Below, piece by piece: positions 53,479 to 64,000 of a stretch of 64,000 nt of DNA (position 1 is the first letter of the stretch; every line of letters begins with the position of its first letter). A program made the translations under genes and the position numbers. Origin of the DNA: Cricetomys ansorgei (lineage: Eukaryota > Chordata > Mammalia > Rodentia > Nesomyidae); assembly GCA_026225945.1 (NCBI GenBank), contig JAMJFZ010002500.1, forward strand, positions 248,001 through 312,000, given 5' to 3'. The notes under the pieces were generated by a model. That model worked only from the letters and a program-made list of their open reading frames with translations, was not told the origin of the DNA and searched no databases.

Positions 53479-54736
53479 ATCTATTTTCCACAATTTTTCA
53501 GACATAAGCAACATGAAAAAAGGCTACCAAGTAAGTTGGGAGCTTTCCAGAGCAGAGAACAGAATGTCCAGGTTCCCTACACCATAGCAAGCACACAATA
53601 TTTGGAGAATCATAGGATTATTTTCTCACTTCTGATAGTGTCTGTCCTTAGCCAAAAACATTTTACCATATACATTCTTCCTGGAGGATCCTGTACTACC
53701 TTCCATTAGCAGCCACAAGCTAGTGACTCTCAAAACTTCATCTTTAGTTCAAGCCTTTTGTCAGAATTTCAGGTTCTAGTATCCAATTGTATGTTTCAAC
53801 AGAAACTTAGAAAGTCCATATAGACTTTATACTATACCCTCCCCTCTTCCTCTTCAGGGTTTCCTGTCCAGGTTGGTCTCAGCCTACTTATAACTAAGAA
53901 TGACTTTGAACTGTTGATCCTACTGCCTCCACCTTTTGACTGTTGGGATAACAGGTATGAACTACTAACACTCTCAATCTCAGGTGGCAGTCTCACTTAG
54001 TTACCTAAGCCCAAAGACTAGCCTTCATCCTTGTCCCTTTCCTTTCATCTTCCCCATTAATCTTTCACGATGTCCTCCTGATATTAGTTTCTGCTGTGTC
54101 TGTTACAGGGTCTTTGTGTAGCCAGGGCTGGCACTAGACTCACTGAAATCCTCCTGCTTCTGCCTCCCCGGTACTAGATTTATAGGCATCACAACAGCCA
54201 TTTTTTTACTTTTTTCTCTTTTTGATAGGATCTTACTAAATTGGTCAGGCTGGCCTTGAACTCACTCTAAAATCCAGGAAGGCTTTAAAACTGTCCAGGC
54301 TGGCCTCAAGCCTGCAGTCTTCCTGCCTCAGCATCCTAAGTGCTGAAATTACAGACTCCCAGATTATACCATGCTGATTCTAGCCTTAACTCCTTTGTTC
54401 ATGCTGACTTCGTATCACTGAAGAAGAAGAGGGAGAAGAAGGAGAAGGAAGAAGTTGGAGTGGGGGGGGCTTTTTAAAATATTTATTTATGTATATGAGT
54501 GTCTTTTTTTCTTTTCTCCTGCCTGTATGTATATCACATGTGTGCCTGGTGCCTGAGGAGACTAGAAGAGGGCATCTGATCCCACTGAAACTGGAGTTAT
54601 GGATAGTTGTGAGCCACCATGTTAGTGCTGGGAACCAAACCAGGTCCTCTGCAATGGCAGTAAGTGAGCCATCACTAGCCTCTGTCCTTATGTCTTGAGC
54701 ACCCTTCTCTTAACCTTGTTTTATATGCTACTATGG

Positions 54737-54779
<43 letters not shown>

Positions 54780-56006
54780 TGTGCGCACGCAGCCATGCCA
54801 AGCTGTGCATGTGGCAATCAGAGGACATCCAGCAAGAGTCGGTTCTCTCCTACTATGTGGGTTCCAGGGATCAAACTCAGGCTATCAAGCTTAGTCACAC
54901 TGAGTTCTCTCTCTCTGGCCCCTGCCTGTGTTTATATTTAAGTTTCAATTCAAGTTTTACCACTTCCAAGAAGCCTTACTTTAGCAAACTGAAGTTGGAG
55001 TACACTTCTCTCCCCATAATCTCAAAATATCTTAATGTACCTCACTCCCCCACTTAAACACATTATAGTATTGTTTCTGTCGGTCTCAGCTGGGTCCTTT
55101 GTATCTGACTTTGTATATTTTCCCCAGGTACTAGGAGCACAATAATATATGCTTTATTGTTGCTGTGTCTGAGACAGAGTCTCAGGTGGTGCAGACTGGT
55201 TTTGAACTCATTATGTAGTCCAGAATAATCTGAACTTCCAATCTTCCCGCCTCCAAGTCCTGAGTGCTGAGAATGCATGGGCCACATCAGTTTATGAGGT
55301 GCCAGGGATGGAACTCAGGATTTCTTACATGCTAAACAATCGCTCAGCCGCTTTCTCAGTGAAGCAATATATAAGGCAGGAGAACTGCTGGTCTTTGAAG
55401 CAGATAGAAACCACCATATGGAGTGTAATCTTTCTCTTCCCATAACAGAAAGAGAAGCTGAAAAGATGCTGATTTCTAATCAAAATCTGACTGTATATTT
55501 AACACCTTAGGTTTTTAGTCCTGACATTCACTCCTCTATCTCGAAGAATGAAAGAAGAGCAGTGATGGGATGAGACTTCGGGCTCTAAGAAGTACTTTTC
55601 ATCTCCTACTCCTACATTCAGTAGAGCAAGCCCTGGCGCCGAAGAGACACGTCACCTTCCAGGAATACTGCTGCTTTTTCCTTCAAGGTCTAGCCTTACT
55701 GTGCTCTTAACCGGGATCTCATCTGCATCCTCCCTCCGTCCTCTCGCAACCCCCCAGCCCACAAATAGTCGCATTTCTATGAATTCAGAATCCGGAAGCG
55801 GCTTCCACACGGAGCCAATTCCTGAGGACACCTGATTACCCGCCACCCTTTTGCTACGCGGTCAACCACAGAGTAAAACTGACCCGAATAAGGGACTGAT
55901 ATTCCTCCTTTAGTCGCTGCACCCACAATTCCCGATCTCGGGGTCCGGCGTTAGTCTTCAGCACCGGGATCTCAGACACAACCCGCCGGGTGGCCTCATC
56001 CGCCAT
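52010..56006 (-). CDS. UFC1: UFM1-conjugating enzyme 1 (E2)
   Basis: E2-like enzyme that accepts the ubiquitin-like modifier UFM1 from UBA5 and passes it, with UFL1, to targets such as ribosomal protein RPL26 at the ER. Six exons: 55884-56006, 53263-53330, 52991-53054, 52647-52723, 52298-52388, 52010-52090. Total 504 bp, 167 residues, equal to human. The catalytic Cys116 lies in [10 protein letters not shown]. It is preceded by the TYPTTAPEI block typical of the family and followed by a C-terminal helix ending EKCNQ. The start codon is within CCGAGATGGCGGATG, so the promoter YY1-like motif and the ATG coincide. All introns are GT-AG. Confidence 0.97.
53331..55883. repeat. UFC1 intron 1: tetranucleotide repeat, TG tract and SINEs
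   Basis: A (CTTT)n tract lies at 53417-53478. B1-type minus copies lie at about 53865-53960, 54100-54200 and 54215-54360, with a GAA-rich tract at 54421-54455. A B2 minus copy lies at 54475-54690. A (TG)n tract at 54737-54779 merges into another reverse B2 to about 54925. A B1 minus copy lies at about 55155-55290. Confidence 0.8.
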
Positions 56007-56090
56007 CTCGGACCAGGGCACACGGAAAACGCGGAGTGGATGTTTGTAACTTACTCAGGGCGGCGCGGTCGTGACTACTGGAAGACGAGG
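55985..56090 (-). promoter_or_regulatory. UFC1: CpG-rich UFC1 promoter
   Basis: CpG-rich sequence around and upstream of the ATG, with no TATA box and the ATGGCGG motif at the start codon (55999-56009). The transcription start is inferred within about 50 bp of 56030. Confidence 0.6.
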
Positions 56091-58140
56091 CGCTGTGCTG
56101 CCTTAAAGCCTTCTCCAAATGCACTCTTTTTCTGTAAGGAAATAAAATTGACCCACTGGTGTGAGCGTCCGGAAGGACAGAACGGAGACGGGCTACTCGG
56201 TCCAGAATTTGTTACCTATCATTAAATCACCGGAGACTGCTCAGAGTGACTTCCGTTCATGCTCAGAAGCAATCTCAGGAAAAGCCAAGACCTTCCCAAA
56301 CCAGGGAAGTTGTTAGAACTTCAGGTTTTTCTAGACACTCTTCAAAGTACTATCTCCTAAGATGCGCAGTACACGTGTTTGTGCTTCAGAGAGACTTCTT
56401 CGGTTTATACAACCCCTGCCCTGAAGAATCAACACAAAGGAATTAAGGAAGTACCTGTGCTTGTTTGTTTTTAAAGGGGACAGGGTCTAATGTATCCCAG
56501 GCTAGCCTCAATCTCACACAGGATGGTCTGGAGCTCCTGATCCTCTTGCTTATGCTAAAATGAATGTGTTTAGGTCTTTAAAATAAATGAAAAATAAAAC
56601 ATTTTCAAAGAGTTATTGAATATCTTTTGTGTGCTATGCACTAAGTATGTAGACATTATTTCTTCATGGGTGAGTTCCCCAAAATGGCTAGAGGACAGTC
56701 CACTAGACTGAAAGAGAATGAGATGGAGAGTCTTAAGAGAGCTTTTGAGGGAAGGAATGAAGTCTCTGCCTAGCTGCCCAGGTATTGAATTCCCTGAGAT
56801 TTGACATGGCTTGTAATTAATAAAGAGCTTGGAAAATTCAATGATGGACTCCTATTAAAACATTAACATATTTTAACAAAAGACCACACTATAATTTACA
56901 ATAATTCTTATTGATGTTCCCAGGTTAAGTAAAAGCAGTAACAAATTTGCTAGTTGTGTACACTGATACTCTACAAAATGGAGCTCTCTACAGTAGAAAG
57001 AGCATTTCTCTAACCATCCTAAAGAATATTCCAGTGCAATAGGGTCACAATCAATCCCTGAAATATCAAAGAGAAGTTTCTCAGTTTTTTATTTTATTTT
57101 CCTCCAATCCTGATACAACAGTCATTTCTCCTCTGTCCCACAAACTTGCCTTTCCTGTGATGACTGATAGGGGCCTACAAGAAACTGTCAAGAGCTTCCC
57201 TGTTCACCACCTGCACTATTCAGCCAAACAGTAGTCTTCTGTCAGTACATTTTTTAGGGCTGAGTTACTCAACCAGACCTGCTCTGCCACTTTCCTTAAC
57301 TGTGTTAGTATCATCTCCATGAGGACAGGGACTCTATGTCCCTTGTGCACTACTGTATTTCCAACATCTGGAGTAGGCATTCCATAAACATTTCTTATAA
57401 ATGAATCCTTCCTCTGAAAACAGGTGAACTTGAGGCCTTCCTTTAATCTTTTAGAATTTAGATTCTAATAAATATTCTGTAAGAATTCCTTAAGACAAGA
57501 ATAAACTAAATTTGCACGGTAGAGACTGTCTGAAAAACCTAAATTTGATAGTCCATTTCCTATTTTACCCTGGTTTGCACTTTGAAGCAATGAAGATCTT
57601 TGTCCTGCTAAGTGGACTCTTTCTGTGTTGTGTACTGATTAATGGTCTTGACTATTTGTCATAGACTGCTCTGAATTCTGGCTCATGGTCAGGACACCTT
57701 ACACAGATGAATCATGACCCCAGGCTTATGAACTGTATCTGGGGTAGACTTTCACTGTGAGCAGAATCCTGCCTGACTTCCTTAAGTGTGGCTTCAGGAG
57801 ATATTTTTCAGACTTGGGGCATGCTTATTGAAAGTTTAAGCTCATATGGATTAGTGCTTTTATCATCAGCACCACCAACAGCATCATTTTTGGGTGTGAT
57901 GTGTGTGCCACAGCATCACCTGTAAAAACCAGGGAACAACTTTGAGGAGTCAGTCTCTCACTTTTATGTGAGTTATAGGGATCAAACTCAGACTTGTGTG
58001 GTGAGTACTTTTGTGCTTTGAGCCATCTCAGCAGTTCTAAACCAGTGACTTTAAGTATCAGTGGTTATATCCCAATATCATAGTATGTTCAAAGAAAGCT
58101 TTATTCCTTCTTTCTTTCTATCTCTCTGTCTCTATCTCTT
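56091..58140. other. Intergenic DNA beyond UFC1
   Basis: Mainly A/T-rich unique sequence. It holds a reverse B1 fragment (about 56475-56560), an LTR fragment (listed separately) and a reverse B2-like element at about 57886-58040. No exon is recognised. Confidence 0.6.
56728..56866 (+). mobile_element. 3' fragment of a family A LTR
   Basis: Shares 'ggaatgaagtctctgcctag', 'gatttgacatggcttgtaat' and an AATAAAG signal with the copies at 61150 and 63110. It ends near TATTAAAACA. Only the last roughly 140 bp are present. Confidence 0.75.
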
Positions 58141-58144
58141 TGCT

Positions 58145-58287
58145 TTTTTGAGACAGCGTTTCTTGTTATAACTCTGGCTGTCCTGGAACTCACTCTGTAG
58201 ACCAGGCTAGCCTCAAACTCAAAGAAATCTGCCTACCTCTGTCTTCTGAGTGCTAGGATTAAAGGTATGTGCCATCACCTCCTGGAG
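58145..58287 (-). repeat. B1 SINE, minus strand
   Basis: Reverse B1 with 'ctctgtagaccaggctagcc' in its middle, followed by a T/C-rich low-complexity run at 58318-58370. Confidence 0.85.
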
Positions 58288-58369
58288 AAAGCTCGTTTTT
58301 CTTAATTTTTAAAAAGTTTTTTTCTCTTTCTTTCTTCCTTCCTTTCTTTCTTTCTTCCCTCCCCACCCC

Positions 58370-58960
58370 CCACCCTTCTCACTCTCTCTGTAGAGTGTAG
58401 TTTTGCCAGGGAAAAGCCCCCCCCACCCCCATGCAGTTGCATGCCACTTGGACTTCTGGGAACAGCTTGGAGGGAGGTATAAAAGAGGGGCCATTGAAGG
58501 CAGTTTGAAAGTTGGAAGTTAAGAATTAGAGCTAAGAATTACAGCAGAGTTGCTGCAAGATAGGGAGAAAAAGTACAAAAGCTGATGATATGAGAAGCAG
58601 GCAGAAATAAAGCTGATAATGAAGCAGGCAGAAATAAGGACAGATAAAAAGAACTAATTGGGGTTTTAGAAAAGTTACAATTCAGATCTTCTCAGTAACT
58701 ACCGTGCTGGGAGAAGCTGAACTAGAGTGGAATAGAGTTAGTTCAGTTCCCCAGACATAGGCAGATTAAGACAGCCAAAAAAGGGCTGTGAAGATTTCTC
58801 TTTCCTTCCTATCCTTTCATTTCCTCCTTAACCCTATGAGCTAACTGAGGTTTAAAAAGTTACAAGTTAGAAATCTAGCAGACAGGAACAGAGGGGCGGA
58901 GTCAAGTAGCCAGTGAGAGAAAAACTGTTACATTTTAGATACATTTTAAATACATTCTTT
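58370..58960 (+). mobile_element. Probable LTR with TATA box, family unknown
   Basis: A TATAAAAG box near 58478 sits in a non-genic setting. It is followed by A/G-rich sequence with repeated 'gaagcaggcagaaataa' units (about 58595-58638). The region resembles an LTR plus leader but has no preserved second end. Confidence 0.4.
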
Positions 58961-59007
58961 TTAAAAAATAGCATTTATATTTTGGTGGCATTTACAAACC
59001 TTTTTTA

Positions 59008-59039
<32 letters not shown>

Positions 59040-59042
<3 letters not shown>

Positions 59043-59341
59043 TGAGGAAGTTTATTTTTAGTTCTGTATAAAATAATTGTTTTTGTGCACTGTTGGAAAA
59101 AGGGATACATAGGCCTTGGCATTTTATATTGTCTGCAGGTGTTGGGTTTCTGTAGGGGGTGTTTGATTGCTTATGATCTGCACCTGAGGAGTCCTGAATC
59201 TTGAAACACCTGAGCTCAGATGCTTGGGGTTCTACTGTTGAGGATGGTGCTTGCTATTATGGTGGTTCCCTCTGCTGAGGCTTGGCAGGGTTTGAGTCTA
59301 TGAAAATGCCTCCTTGTCTATCTTGGTGAGCCCCCACAGCA
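59040..59341 (+). mobile_element. Solo LTR-like repeat, family B
   Basis: A 302-bp TGTTGAGG...CACAGCA unit, colinear with 28734-29046. It follows a (CT)n tract at 59011-59037. Confidence 0.65.
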
Positions 59342-59364
59342 GCTAACCATGACATTTCTCTCTT

Positions 59365-60310
59365 TCTTTTTTTAATGTTTATGCTTTGACTGCATGGTAT
59401 TTATGTGCACTACATGTGTGCCTAGTGTCTATGAAGGCCAGAAGAAGGTGTTGGATCTTCTGGAATTGAAATTACAGAAGGCAGAAAGTTGTGAGCTACT
59501 GTGTGGTGTTGGGAATATGATACTATGTTCAATGAAAGTTCGGATTCCTTCTCACAAAAAGAGAGGTAAAGGTCTGAAGAGATGGCTCAGCAGTTGCTGC
59601 CCTTGCAGAGAACCTGAGCAGAGCACTCACAACTGTAGCTTTAGTTTCAAGGAATCTAACATCCTTTTTGGCCTCTGGGCACGCATATGGTTTACAGATA
59701 CATATACATTCAGGCAAAACACTTATAACATTAAAAAAATCCCTAAAGAAATACACGTTTAAAAAGAGAAAGGTCAAAAATGTTAGCAGTACCTGTAGGG
59801 ATCCAACAAAGAAAGTTAGGAAAAGTTATTATTCCTTTAGAGATGCACATCACTTAATTAAATTACTAAGTCAGGACAATTGTAAAATCCTATTTCAAAC
59901 CTCTGTTCTCTGACCACATCACTGTGACGAAATAAAAAATGCAATAAACTTATTTACCTTAGGAGATCTCAGGTGGAACATTAAAAAGCTATGTCTTAGT
60001 TATAGCTAATATATAATGCCTGTATAAGGAGATGTATAGCATGCTAATAAGATAAAAACCCTGTAGGTTTGGTGGTGTGCCTGTGATCCTAGTACTTGGG
60101 AGGTGGAGACAGGGGAGACAGGAGTTCAAGCTACATGAGACCAGTCTCTGAAAACAAAGAGTGAGAATGGGAGGGAGAAACCAAGAACACACTCTCAAAC
60201 AATACAGGAGAGGGAGAACAAGAACGGAGTATAGGCCAGGCATGGTAGTGAACACCTTTAATCCCAAAGATCACGGGGAAGCATGCCATGCATGCACTGC
60301 CATACAAGCT
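59365..60310. repeat. SINE remnants
   Basis: A reverse B2 fragment lies at about 59365-59530 and a plus B2 at 59570-59745. Plus B1 fragments lie at about 60060-60145 and 60235-60300. Confidence 0.65.
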
Positions 60311-60983
60311 GGACTTAATTTTCTTTTCTCTTTTTTTTCTTGTTTCTCTTTCTTTTTTGAGGGCACAGATGTGGGAGGGTGGAACAGGGAGAAATGGGAA
60401 GAGGGTGTTACCAAGATACATTGTATGAAACTCCAGTTTCATTATTAATTAATAAATTATTAATAAAAGTATTATATTAAAAAAATAAGCAGAAGAACAG
60501 TGAGGGTCAACCTCACATACCACACATACCACACTGAATGTTAGACCTGGCATCCAATCGCAAGTACAGTCTGTCTGGAGAAATCACACCCTTAATCAAT
60601 TGATAAGCTTTTCTACCACTACCAGACCTAATTAGCAGCAAAGATCAAAGGGTTTGAGAGTGGTGGCACTCTAGGTAGCCTAGCTAGAAAGAAACTCTTG
60701 ACTCTCTGGTCTCAGAGCCTCTACAGTGCAGGAATTGCACTAATCCAACATGACTGAGAAACTTATATATATATATATTTTTAATAGTGAAGAGTTCTAT
60801 TAAGAAATATCAGAGGATAGTGAAACATTTTTAGGGGAACTAAGCAGGCTTAACCAACATATACTATCCTAGGACAAAATATGTTGAGCCTGCAGAACAG
60901 AAAATGGAGTCTAAGTGATTCTTCATGGGACCAAAACAAATGACAATGATGTGCACCAAAAGTTGTGTAAGTGTGCAGACAGA

Positions 60984-61660
60984 TGTTGTGGAAGTTTAGT
61001 GATGTATAAAATGTTTTATGCACTGTTGGGTGAGGGGCGCCTAGGTCTTGGCGTTCTGTATTGTTTGCAGGTGTTAGATTTCTGTGGGGGATGTTTGATT
61101 GCTTATGATCTGCACCTGAGGAGAGCTGGATCAATAAAAACAGCAGAGCTGTTGTGGGATATTTTATAGTTATGGATAATATTCCTGTAACCTGTCCTTA
61201 TAGCATGTAAAGGATTTGCTTCCTACCTGTAAACAATGAAGTGGCCACCCAGTTCTCCATATGAATGGGCCATTCCATAGCCTTAAGGCAGATGAAGGTT
61301 AGGCTCCATTCATTTGTATATTGGAGGGTTTGGTGGAGACTGGGAGGATTTGGAATGAAAAAGCACCTAGGGCTGGGGCAGGGAAGAGAAGCTGGAGGAG
61401 AAGCAGGAAGAGAAGCAGGAGGGGGATCATGGAATGAAGTCTCTGCCTAGCCATCCCGGTATCCCTGAGAACTGACATGGCTTGTAATTAATAAAAAGCA
61501 TTGAGAAAACCTAACGATAACTCTTATTAAGCAATTGAAGCTCAGGGTTCCGTTATGGAGTCTGTTGTGGGCCGTGACAGTGGATCCCTCTGCTGAGGGC
61601 TTCCACGTATGAAAAATGCCTTGTCTTCCTTGGTGAGCTGCTCCATAGGCATACTGCTAC
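60984..61660 (+). mobile_element. Family B LTR split by a family A LTR
   Basis: The left part, 60984-61149, and right part, about 61534-61660, together match the order of blocks in the 28.7- and 59.0-kb copies. The intervening segment is a family A LTR, so family B inserted first here. Confidence 0.7.
61150..61533 (+). mobile_element. Solo LTR, family A, inserted in a family B LTR
   Basis: Starts TGTTGTGGGATATTTTATAG, carries 'aagtctctgcctagcc' and an AATAAAAAG signal near 61489, and ends near TTATTAAGCA. About 385 bp. A target-site duplication is not clear. Confidence 0.75.
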
Positions 61661-62486
61661 AGACAGACATTAGTGTTTCTTCTATTTACTTCATCTTTTC
61701 TGGTTACTGAAATTTTTATAAGACCAAAGGCAACTGTCTCCCTTTCCCTGGATTCAGCAGGTAAAAATGGAATTTTGTAGAAAGCCTCTCTTTGTAATTG
61801 AAACTGGAAAAATGAAAGGACCTGCGGGGCTAGTGCCTGCCCAGGGTCTCAGGGCGACCTCCAAGGAAGGCAAGAGACTCCAGATCATGCAATTGCATGA
61901 GGCTTTATTATCCAATGTGCTGGGGGTCAGCTCTCACATATCTTATAAGTCAGAATAGGAGAACTGACCCGAGAAGCTTCCGGCTAGACTTTTTAAAGGG
62001 AGCAAGGAATCTCTCTGATTGGTCAGAACCCAGGCACTGGATTGGCTTGTTAAATGTTACGTGGCAACAAGGATTTCTGTGAAAACAGAGAGGTTTATGG
62101 GATAATGAGTACTATAGTGAGTACTTACATTAAATGGAGGAGAGGTTAGTGCCTTTACCGCTAGGGGTGCTAGGCTTTTCAGAAACAAGAAATCAAAGGG
62201 ACTTGAACTCCCTGAAGGTTATAAAATCTCTCATGGTGAGAAAGCATCACCCATCTCTGAGCTATTATTTTGTGTTCACCAACAGTGCATTAGGTTTTAT
62301 TGTTGTAGTTAGTTTGTTTGATGTAGCCGTATGCGACTATGTTTACCCTCTATTTAGGGAAGGAGAAAGACTACAATGCCCAACTAATTTTATGGAATAT
62401 GATTTATGAGAAAAATATTTCTGAGATAAATATGATAGTTAGAATACAAACTTTTACATATATGTTGTTTTGAAAACATTTACTTT

Positions 62487-62625
62487 TGGGCTGGAGAGAT
62501 GGCTCAGTTGTTAAGAGCCCTGACTGCTCTCCCAGAGGTCCTCAGTTCAATTCCTGCCAACCACATAGTGGGTCACAACCATCTGTAATAAGGTCTGATG
62601 CCCTCTTCAGAATAAATACATCTTT
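62487..62625 (+). repeat. B2 SINE, well preserved head
   Basis: Head 'gggctggagagatggctcag' with a B-box-like GTTCAATTCC and a short tail. It is the closest to a B2 consensus in the window. It is tRNA-derived, not a tRNA gene. Confidence 0.88.
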
Positions 62626-63107
62626 AAAATATTTACTTTTATAGCATTTGTTTTTGTTCCACTGGTGGACAAAGGCAGGGAAGACAGGTGAAAAAATAAA
62701 TCCTCTTTTGCAACTCAGAACTCACTGTCAGTATGAGTTTCAAGACAGACAAGAACAACTTTGATACACAAGTCAGCTCAAAGGGATGATGGGGTTGATG
62801 AAGTTTGTCTTGAACATGGGGTTGGAGTTGATGATACTTGTGAATGTATGTTTGTTTCAGTGTACCACTGGCATATCCTACCATTAGATGAACATTCTGA
62901 GTGTACTAGGAAAAGAATATAACCTGAACTTTGGAAAAATTATTTTTTTCTTTTGTATTTTATGTGTATGGCTGTAGTGGATTATTTGAACTTATTCTTA
63001 AATATTGTAAAATGTAAAATGTAAAACCTGTAATCATTATGTGAAGTTGAAGATTATGATTAAGATGTGATTATAATGTGATGTTTCCCTGTTAAAATAG
63101 CATTCAA

Positions 63108-63542
63108 CCGCTTAATATGAGTTCATCGTTGAATTTTCCAATGCTCTTTATTAATTACAAACCATGTCAAATCTCAGGGAATACAATACCCAGGCGGCTA
63201 GGCAGAGACTTCATTCCTTCCCCCAAAAGCTCTCTCATCCTTTCTCCATTTTTCCCTAAACCTTTTTCTTAGCCCCTTCTCCACATCCAGACCTTCATTA
63301 CAACACAATAGTATCTTAGTGGGGGTGATCACCTGCCTGCAGTTCTTTCATGTCACCTTCAACTGTAAACAGTTAGCTCTATCTAGGGCTAGCACAAGGA
63401 AGTGAATGGGTAGGAAGCAAGGCCTGCACCTGCTGCAAGGCATCTGGCTTCACAGCTACAAGGCCCACAGGCCCACAACATCAGGCATCAAAGCCTTATT
63501 TGCAAACCAAAACAGCACACAGGGGTAAAATATCCCACAACA
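63108..63542 (-). mobile_element. Minus-strand LTR, family A, possibly the 3' LTR of a provirus running off the window
   Basis: Reads TGTTGTGGGATATTTTACCC from 63542 leftwards, with the polyadenylation signal AATAAAG near 63150 and an end near TATTAAGCGG at about 63110. On its 5' side the minus strand reads ATGGGGAAA directly before TGTTG, resembling a short polypurine tract. If so, internal retroviral sequence would lie to the right of 63543. Confidence 0.7.
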
Positions 63543-63654
63543 TTTCCCCATGAGGGAATTTGTCCAAAAAATATACAAGATTTGGGAAAACAGAAGGCAG
63601 GAGTAGGAGAAAAAGAGAGAACAGGAGAGGAGAAGGGAAGAAGGAAGCTCACAA

Positions 63655-63973
63655 GAATTGTAGGTAAGATTTATGTGTGTTGGAGTTTTGCTTCTTCCAT
63701 AGGAAGAAGCAGCTTACGAAAGGAAGCTTATAAGATGTATAAATGAGGTGTGTATATGTTGGAGCTTTGCTTCTTCCACAAGAACAAGAGGAAGCTTACA
63801 AAATGTGTATGGGTAAGGTGTGTGAGTGTTAAAACTTACAAGATGTGTGTGTGTGCATGAGGTGAGTGTGTGAAGCTTTGTTTCTTCCACGAGATATATG
63901 AATCATATGAATGAGTATGTTTTCATGGAGATTGGAAAGAATAAGGTTGTTAAAGCTTTGCCTCTACCACAGG
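63655..63973. repeat. Degenerate tandem repeats, units about 80-105 bp
   Basis: The block 'ttggagctttgcttcttcca' recurs with variation near 63678, 63759, 63869 and 63950. Each time 'aagcttacaagatgtgt' and 'gaggtgtgt' stretches accompany it. It adjoins the LTR at 63542. Confidence 0.75.
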
Positions 63974-64000
63974 TCTGTGTGTGTGTGTGTGTGTGTGTGT
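63974..64000. repeat. (TG)n microsatellite at window end
   Basis: The dinucleotide run continues to the last base and is cut by the window edge. Confidence 0.9.

Noticed and set aside
62487..62560. tRNA-like head sequences at many sites
   Set aside because: These are B2 SINEs with degenerate A and B boxes, no cloverleaf fold, and repeat tails. They are not tRNA genes.
62639..62884. An 81-codon minus-strand open frame
   Set aside because: No recognisable domain, no splice or promoter context, and SINE neighbours. Open by chance as far as I can tell.

Overview
This is nuclear DNA from a muroid rodent. It contains split genes with GT-AG introns, CpG-rich promoters, AATAAA signals and many B1 (Alu-like) and B2 (tRNA-derived) SINEs. 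The gene order matches the conserved mammalian block at human 1q23.3: NDUFS2, ADAMTS4, B4GALT3, PPOX, USP21, UFC1. The LTR families look more like those of cricetids (hamster, vole or deer-mouse relatives) than of Mus or Rattus, but I hold that assignment with low confidence.

Layout: NDUFS2 (minus, 838-12986) lacks only its final coding exon(s), which lie left of the window. An unannotated spacer (13.2-16.1 kb) separates its promoter from ADAMTS4 (plus, 16605-24280). Next is 8 kb of SINE/LTR-rich intergenic DNA, then B4GALT3 (plus, 34889-39362). B4GALT3 ends about 100 bp from the 3' end of PPOX (minus, 40008-44014). USP21 (minus, 45453-50027) and UFC1 (minus, 52010-56006) follow closely. From 56.1 to 64 kb I see only repeats: nested solo LTRs, SINEs, and a minus-strand LTR with unusual tandem repeats beside it at the window edge. 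I rebuilt every coding exon by splice-site phase. Complete proteins match the lengths known for the families: PPOX 477, USP21 565, UFC1 167 and B4GALT3 395 residues. NDUFS2 has 432 of an expected 463.

The genes do not form a pathway. They are a housekeeping cluster: mitochondrial complex I subunit, Golgi galactosyltransferase, haem synthesis enzyme, deubiquitinase and UFM1-conjugating enzyme. The tissue-regulated metalloprotease ADAMTS4 sits among them. Four of the housekeeping genes share an AAGATGGCGGC-type (YY1-like) motif at the promoter or start codon; PPOX instead has four CCAAT boxes.

The observations most worth checking are: (1) ADAMTS4 exon 6 lacks one G in the thrombospondin repeat, so it is out of frame and would stop at the start of exon 7; (2) a 204-bp copy of the ADAMTS4 intron 6/exon 7 acceptor region sits in intron 8; (3) USP21 has a minor-spliceosome (U12-type) intron with AT-AG ends. 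I found no bacterial-type system, CRISPR array or new gene family.
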